This document shows positions 60,351 through 64,000 of a stretch of DNA of 64,000 bases, in pieces. The position numbers and the translations under genes were made by a program. Every line of letters starts with the position of its first letter. Positions within the stretch are counted from its first letter, which is position 1. This stretch comes from an uncultured Eubacteriales bacterium (GTDB lineage: Bacteria; Bacillota; Clostridia; Oscillospirales; Acutalibacteraceae). The notes under the pieces are model-generated. The model did not search any database and had not been told where the DNA came from. It was given only the letters and a program-made list of their open reading frames with translations. Location: positions 30,911-94,910 of the forward strand of contig CAJTNL010000008.1 of NCBI GenBank assembly GCA_910577755.1, in the 5' to 3' direction.

Positions 60351-61313
60351 TTAGCATGTATACATAGCAGAAACAGGCTTGTCTTCATAAATACGCTCAA
60401 TTGCCTCAGCAAACAAGGGAGCAACCGGCAGCAGTGTAATTTTGGGAATAGCCTTTTCCGGAGCAAGAGGAATCGTATCAAGTAAAATTAACTCCTTGAT
60501 ACAGCTGTTTTGTAACCGTTCAATAGCTGGACCCGACAATACACCGTGAGTAGCACAGGCAATCACCTCCGTAGCGCCGCCTTTTTCAATCAAGGCATTG
60601 GCACTGTTGCACAAAGTCCCCGCTGTATCCACCATATCATCAATAAGAATAACTTTTTTTCCGCGCACATCGCCAATAATATTCATAACTTCAGACACGT
60701 TGGCTTTTTGACGGCGTTTATCTACGATAGCCAACGGACAGCCCAGTCTGGTAGCAAAGGTTCTTGCACGAGTAACAGAACCGAGGTCAGGGGATACAGC
60801 TACATACTCATCCATATGATTACGGATACGATCTTTTAAATAGTTAGAAAGTACGGGTGCGCCCATTAAATGGTCAACCGGTATGTTGAAAAATCCTTGT
60901 ATTTGCGGTACATGTAAATCCATTGTCAGCACACGGTGCGCTCCTGCTACCGTAATCAGATCTGCCACCAATTTAGCAGAAATCGGGTCGCGTGCTTTTG
61001 CCTTTCTATCCTGCCTAGCATAACCGAAATAAGGTATCACCGCTGTAATACGGGCAGCTGACGCACGTTTCATTGCGTCAATCATAATCAGCATTTCCAT
61101 AATATTGTTATTTACCGGAGCACAGGTTGACTGAATAATAAAGCAATCAGATCCACGCACAGATTCAAGCAGAGAAACGGTAATTTCACCATCGCTGAAT
61201 GTAGATACGTCTGATTTACCTAAAGGTACTCCTAAGCATTCCGCAATTTGCTCTGCTACACGAACAGTTGAATTAGCAGCAAATATTTTAATATCTTTCC
61301 CATGAATATTCAT
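60351..61313 (-). CDS. prs: Ribose-phosphate pyrophosphokinase
   Basis: 320 aa. Makes PRPP from ribose-5-phosphate and ATP for nucleotide, His and Trp synthesis. DIKIFAANSTVRVAEQIAE at the N-terminus, the PRPP-binding signature VILIDDMVDTAGTLCNSANAL near residue 215, YFGYARQDRKAKARDPISAK and TMDLHVPQIQGFF. The ATG at 61311-61313 has GGGGGAT upstream; the frame extends back to 61376 where it meets the previous gene's stop, but no ribosome site supports that. It lies downstream of the GlmU-like gene, as glmU-prs in other Firmicutes. Confidence 0.96.
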   Translation of the reverse strand: MNIHGKDIKIFAANSTVRVAEQIAECLGVPLGKSDVSTFSDGEITVSLLESVRGSDCFIIQSTCAPVNNNIMEMLIMIDAMKRASAARITAVIPYFGYARQDRKAKARDPISAKLVADLITVAGAHRVLTMDLHVPQIQGFFNIPVDHLMGAPVLSNYLKDRIRNHMDEYVAVSPDLGSVTRARTFATRLGCPLAIVDKRRQKANVSEVMNIIGDVRGKKVILIDDMVDTAGTLCNSANALIEKGGATEVIACATHGVLSGPAIERLQNSCIKELILLDTIPLAPEKAIPKITLLPVAPLFAEAIERIYEDKPVSAMYTC

Positions 61314-61375
61314 TTGTTTAAATCCCCCTATCAATACAGCTCTTACCAGATCAAGCGAACCTTTATTTTGATACA

Positions 61376-62419
61376 TCAGTTTCCCCGCACAGTACTAAAT
61401 GGTGTCGGAGATTGATGCTCCTTTACAGAACAGCAAATACATTGCACATGCTGCAGCGTTACATGATTACCTATTACACTGTTTTCCACAGTAGTGTTCG
61501 GGCCAATCACACAGCTATCACCGATAACGGTATTTCCTATCAACATAGTTGTGGGCAAAATGCGATTGCCCCTGCCTATTACCACCTCAGGACCAATAAT
61601 CACACCGTCGGTACAGGGAATTTCGACCCCGTTTTGCATATGCCAATTCAATAAAAGTTCCCTTGCAATTACATTCAAACTGTTCAGCTGCATACAGTCG
61701 TTTGCCCCCAGTACTACATTAGCATTATCCGCTGTATATGCACCGGCTTTTTTGCCGGCTGCCAATAATAAATTTAATGCATCAGGCAAATAATATTCGC
61801 CCTGTGCATTACAGTTATCAATATTGTATAGCACAGAGAGCAAGTCATCAATGTTAAACCAGTACGCACCGGAGTTCACTTCGCGAATACACAAAGTTTT
61901 TTCATCTGCATCTTTTTGCTCTATAATTGCAACGAGCTCTCCAGTTTGTTCATTACGCACGATACGGCCATAGCCTGTAGCATCCTCTAAGGTTGCGGCA
62001 ATCACAGTCACAGCATTTTTCTCCTGCATATGCTGCCTGTATGAGGCGCAAATCACCTCTTGATCTACCAAGGGCGCATCACCGTTTAAAATCAGCACAT
62101 TTCCTCCGCTGTGAGCCTTTAGAAAAGCATCTGCCATCATAACCGCATGGGCTGTACCCTTGCGCTCACTTTGGTAAGCCGTACAAATTTGGGCATACCG
62201 GGGCTCCTGCTTTTTCAGTTCCTCCAGATATTCCTCTACACATTCATGCATAAATCCGCACACCACACAAAGATGATCCAGCTCTGCTTTGATTGATGCA
62301 TCCACTACCCATTTGAGCATAGGCTGGAACAATACCTGCGACAACACTTTAGGCTTATTGGATTTCATTCGCTTACCCTCGCCTCCGGCAAGAATAATCG
62401 CACAATCTAAATTTGCCAT
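61376..62419 (-). CDS. glmU: GlmU-like nucleotidyltransferase with incomplete acetyltransferase domain
   Basis: 347 aa against about 450 for full GlmU. The pyrophosphorylase domain is intact: AIILAGGEGKRMKSNKPKVL, ILNGDAPLV, QKDADEKTLCIREVNSG and LPDALNLLL, so UDP-GlcNAc formation from GlcNAc-1-phosphate is plausible. Left-handed beta-helix repeats (DGVIIGPEVVIGRGNRI, VIGDSCVIGPNTTVENSVI) begin at about 260 but the protein stops after FSTVRGN, where full-length enzymes continue with about 110 residues carrying acetyl-CoA and acetyltransfer residues. GGAGGAT precedes the ATG. It is the first gene of glmU-prs-pth-mfd. Confidence 0.85.
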   Translation of the reverse strand: MANLDCAIILAGGEGKRMKSNKPKVLSQVLFQPMLKWVVDASIKAELDHLCVVCGFMHECVEEYLEELKKQEPRYAQICTAYQSERKGTAHAVMMADAFLKAHSGGNVLILNGDAPLVDQEVICASYRQHMQEKNAVTVIAATLEDATGYGRIVRNEQTGELVAIIEQKDADEKTLCIREVNSGAYWFNIDDLLSVLYNIDNCNAQGEYYLPDALNLLLAAGKKAGAYTADNANVVLGANDCMQLNSLNVIARELLLNWHMQNGVEIPCTDGVIIGPEVVIGRGNRILPTTMLIGNTVIGDSCVIGPNTTVENSVIGNHVTLQHVQCICCSVKEHQSPTPFSTVRGN

Positions 62420-62864
62420 AGTTCATCCTCCAAACAAAGAAAATATCTTTGCTCTGTATATCCTGTTTATCAAAATTTAGAACCAATGCTATAACTTATT
62501 TATTATCTCAATAACCACATGATTTTGCAACCCCAAACCAACACTTTTCTTTGAATTTATAAAAACAATATTAAAAAACTCAATTTATTTTGAGATTTTT
62601 TAATTATGTACATTTATATTTACTACTGATTTGACACAAGTAAGCAGGATATCATTCCCTCCCTTTATCTTTTGAAATTAACTGCACATTACATTGACAA
62701 AGATAGCAAAAAATTGTATATTAAATATATTATTGTCAAAAGAAAACAGAATACTGAACCGAAAAATTCAGCAAAATAAAACGGTCTATACAGCGAAAGT
62801 ATCCTGAAGCCGTTTCTTTTACTGTGCGCAGCATGCCGTGCAAAGACAGAGAAAGGGAGAAAAT
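62420..62864. other. Divergent intergenic region with a hairpin in the leader
   Basis: AT-rich between glmU and the LytTR gene. After the promoter at 62694-62722 the leader contains AAACGG / CCGTTT (about 62780-62816) with T-rich DNA after it, which could be an attenuator. Nothing else is seen. Confidence 0.35.
62694..62722 (+). promoter_or_regulatory. Promoter for the LytTR regulator gene
   Basis: TTGACA at 62694-62699 and TATATT at 62717-62722 with 17 bases between. Confidence 0.7.
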
Positions 62865-63587
62865 ATGCATATCGCATTATGTGACGATAATCCAGACGAT
62901 TTACAATACTATGCAAACCTGATCAGCACACTCGCTCAAAGAGAAAATTTCAATGTTGAACTGGAACAATACCAGTCGGGTGAGCAGGTATTATTCCATT
63001 TATCCGACTGCGAAAAACCAGTGGATATTTTATTGCTGGATATTCATATGCCTAATATAGACGGTATTGAGATAGGTTTAAAATTACGCCAGTCACCTTA
63101 CCAATTTTCTGGTATAATTATTTATGTAACGTCATCGGCTAAATATGCCATTAAAGCCTACGATGTAAAGGCTTTTCATTATATTGTAAAAGGCATTACA
63201 CCAACCAAAAAAATTATACATATTTTAACCTCCGCTATGCAGCACGCAGAAAAAAAACAACAAGAATATATTTTACTTAGAGGTATAGGCGAATACCGCA
63301 ATATTCCAATACACAGCATTCAATATTTTGCAGTTGAGCAACGCATTATTGCCGTACACTACGGAAACAATGAAGAGTTTGAATTTTATTCGACCATGGA
63401 AAAACTTGAAATAACTGTTATGCCGAAAGGTTTCATCAGAACACATCGTTCTTATATCGTATCTATAACACATATCCAAAATTTTAATTCTACCTATTTG
63501 ACATTAACCAACGGAAAAACTTTACCCATCGGCAGAAAGTATTTACCCAATCTAAAGCTTGCTTTAGAAGCAAAAAATGAAAGATAA
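62865..63587 (+). CDS. LytTR-family response regulator (LytR/AlgR type)
   Basis: 240 aa from the ATG at 62865 with AAAGGGAGA upstream. N-terminal receiver domain: acidic pair CDDNPDD, phospho-acceptor Asp in ILLLDIHMPNIDGIEIG, conserved Thr/Ser in VTSSAKYA and Lys in DVKAFHYIVKG. C-terminal LytTR DNA-binding domain: KLEITVMPKGFIRTHRSYIV and LTLTNGKTLPIGRKYL. LytTR regulators typically control bacteriocin, virulence or surface functions together with a membrane histidine kinase. No kinase gene follows before the window edge, so it is an orphan or the kinase lies elsewhere. Confidence 0.9.
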   Translation: MHIALCDDNPDDLQYYANLISTLAQRENFNVELEQYQSGEQVLFHLSDCEKPVDILLLDIHMPNIDGIEIGLKLRQSPYQFSGIIIYVTSSAKYAIKAYDVKAFHYIVKGITPTKKIIHILTSAMQHAEKKQQEYILLRGIGEYRNIPIHSIQYFAVEQRIIAVHYGNNEEFEFYSTMEKLEITVMPKGFIRTHRSYIVSITHIQNFNSTYLTLTNGKTLPIGRKYLPNLKLALEAKNER

Positions 63588-63688
63588 AGCTGTTATTTAC
63601 AACATTATATTGTTGTTCACGGCAAATTTATCCACTGCAGTCCAAAATTGTGTATTATGTTAAATTGGAAAGATGGTGATAAAAGATA

Positions 63689-64000
63689 ATGAAGATAAAT
63701 TTGAAAACAGTTATAATGACTTTCTTAATCACAGCGCTGTTAATTGTATTTTATACAATCCCAATACAAGCGCAATCAACACCTCCTGCCGGTCATGCCT
63801 GGCAATCACCGGTGATAATTGAAGCAACTTGCGAGCAGGATGGTTATATCCAATATACATGCTCAGCTTGCCCGTTAACTTATAGGATAAACATTCCGGC
63901 TTTGGGACACGACCTCACTATCGTTGTTACCCAGCCTACCTGTACGGAGGACGGCAGTCGTGTAACCACCTGCTCCCGCGGCGACCATTCTTATACTGAA
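63689..64000 (+). CDS. Secreted Cys-containing repeat protein (3' end outside window)
   Basis: 104 residues to the window edge. MKINLKTVIMTFLITALLIV is the signal peptide, probably cleaved after IQAQS. The mature part shows two copies of a surface repeat: ATCEQDGYIQYTCSACPLTY with IPALGHD, then PTCTEDGSRVTTCSRGDHSY. Such C-x-x-C-containing ATC...DGY...TC repeats with ALGH are frequent in extracellular proteins of Clostridia and probably bind or stabilise through disulfides or metal. GGTGATAA precedes the ATG. It lies 101 bases after the LytTR regulator and may be controlled by it. Length unknown. Confidence 0.7.
   Translation, partial: MKINLKTVIMTFLITALLIVFYTIPIQAQSTPPAGHAWQSPVIIEATCEQDGYIQYTCSACPLTYRINIPALGHDLTIVVTQPTCTEDGSRVTTCSRGDHSYTE

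Noticed and set aside
60280..60357. Upstream extension of pth
   Set aside because: It overlaps the prs stop and carries no homology to the family; AAGGAG supports the internal ATG.
61314..61376. N-terminal extension of prs to 61376
   Set aside because: No ribosome site; the ATG at 61311-61313 has GGGGGAT upstream and yields the normal family N-terminus.
1..64000. tRNA or rRNA genes, insertion sequences, integrase or att sites
   Set aside because: Both strands were scanned by eye for T-loop sequences, transposase motifs and direct repeats at island edges; none was convincing.

Overview
This window looks like the chromosome of a low-GC, spore-forming anaerobe of the class Clostridia, most likely Oscillospirales/Ruminococcaceae-like. 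The reasons are the AT-rich intergenic DNA, strong AGGAGG-type ribosome sites with frequent TTG starts, a SpoIID homologue, a CIRCE-controlled hrcA-grpE-dnaK-dnaJ operon, PrsA-type foldase, Mfd, Pth and several Clostridia-type small families (GGGtGRT protein, CpXC, a DUF6809-like protein). The genus is inference. No tRNA, rRNA, CRISPR array, transposase or integrase was seen.

Layout. 1-8.1 kb: end of a membrane protein, citrate synthase, SpoIID, a metallo-beta-lactamase-fold protein with a Cys-rich tail, a MORN-repeat protein, an MscS channel and a 59-aa membrane protein. 8.3-12.4 kb: trmL and a glycolytic run pgk-tpiA-gpmI. 12.6-23.6 kb: a frameshifted membrane-protein gene, an oligopeptide-binding lipoprotein, a very large protein ending in a degenerate P-type ATPase, rlmB, an OGG1-type glycosylase, class II aldolase, and a small XRE-regulator/effector pair with palindromic operators. 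23.7-28.4 kb: a GGGtGRT / Fe-S-scaffold-like pair and secA.

28.5-30.6 kb is the accessory island of most interest. Five tandem genes, too short for ordinary ORF calling, encode 47-52-aa peptides sharing an 18-residue double-glycine leader and short hydrophobic GxxxG-containing cores ending in Lys. They look like an array of class II bacteriocin or signal precursors. A TM2-domain protein and a 57-aa membrane protein flank them; no exporter is present in the window.

31-36 kb: heat-shock operon with a perfect CIRCE element. 36.6-41.3 kb: HAD hydrolase, an MBOAT/DHHW O-acetylation pair, hemW. 41.5-44.3 kb: a cation P-type ATPase behind a yybP-ykoY (Mn2+) riboswitch with an overlapping terminator. 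44.4-54.5 kb: lepA, ychF, an FlK-like thioesterase, a HAD phosphatase, a sigma-region-4-like protein, mnmA, a CpXC protein and asnB. 54.8-62.4 kb: a leftward run of foldase lipoprotein, mfd, pth, prs and a C-terminally short GlmU. 62.7-64 kb: a LytTR response regulator and the start of a secreted Cys-containing repeat protein.

Most of the window is housekeeping: central carbon metabolism, protein folding and secretion, RNA modification, DNA repair and precursor synthesis. Unusual items are the peptide array, the pseudo-ATPase, two frame-broken genes, the riboswitch, the short GlmU and a DnaA-box-like cluster at 20.2 kb. All family assignments are from reading motifs; no database search was run.
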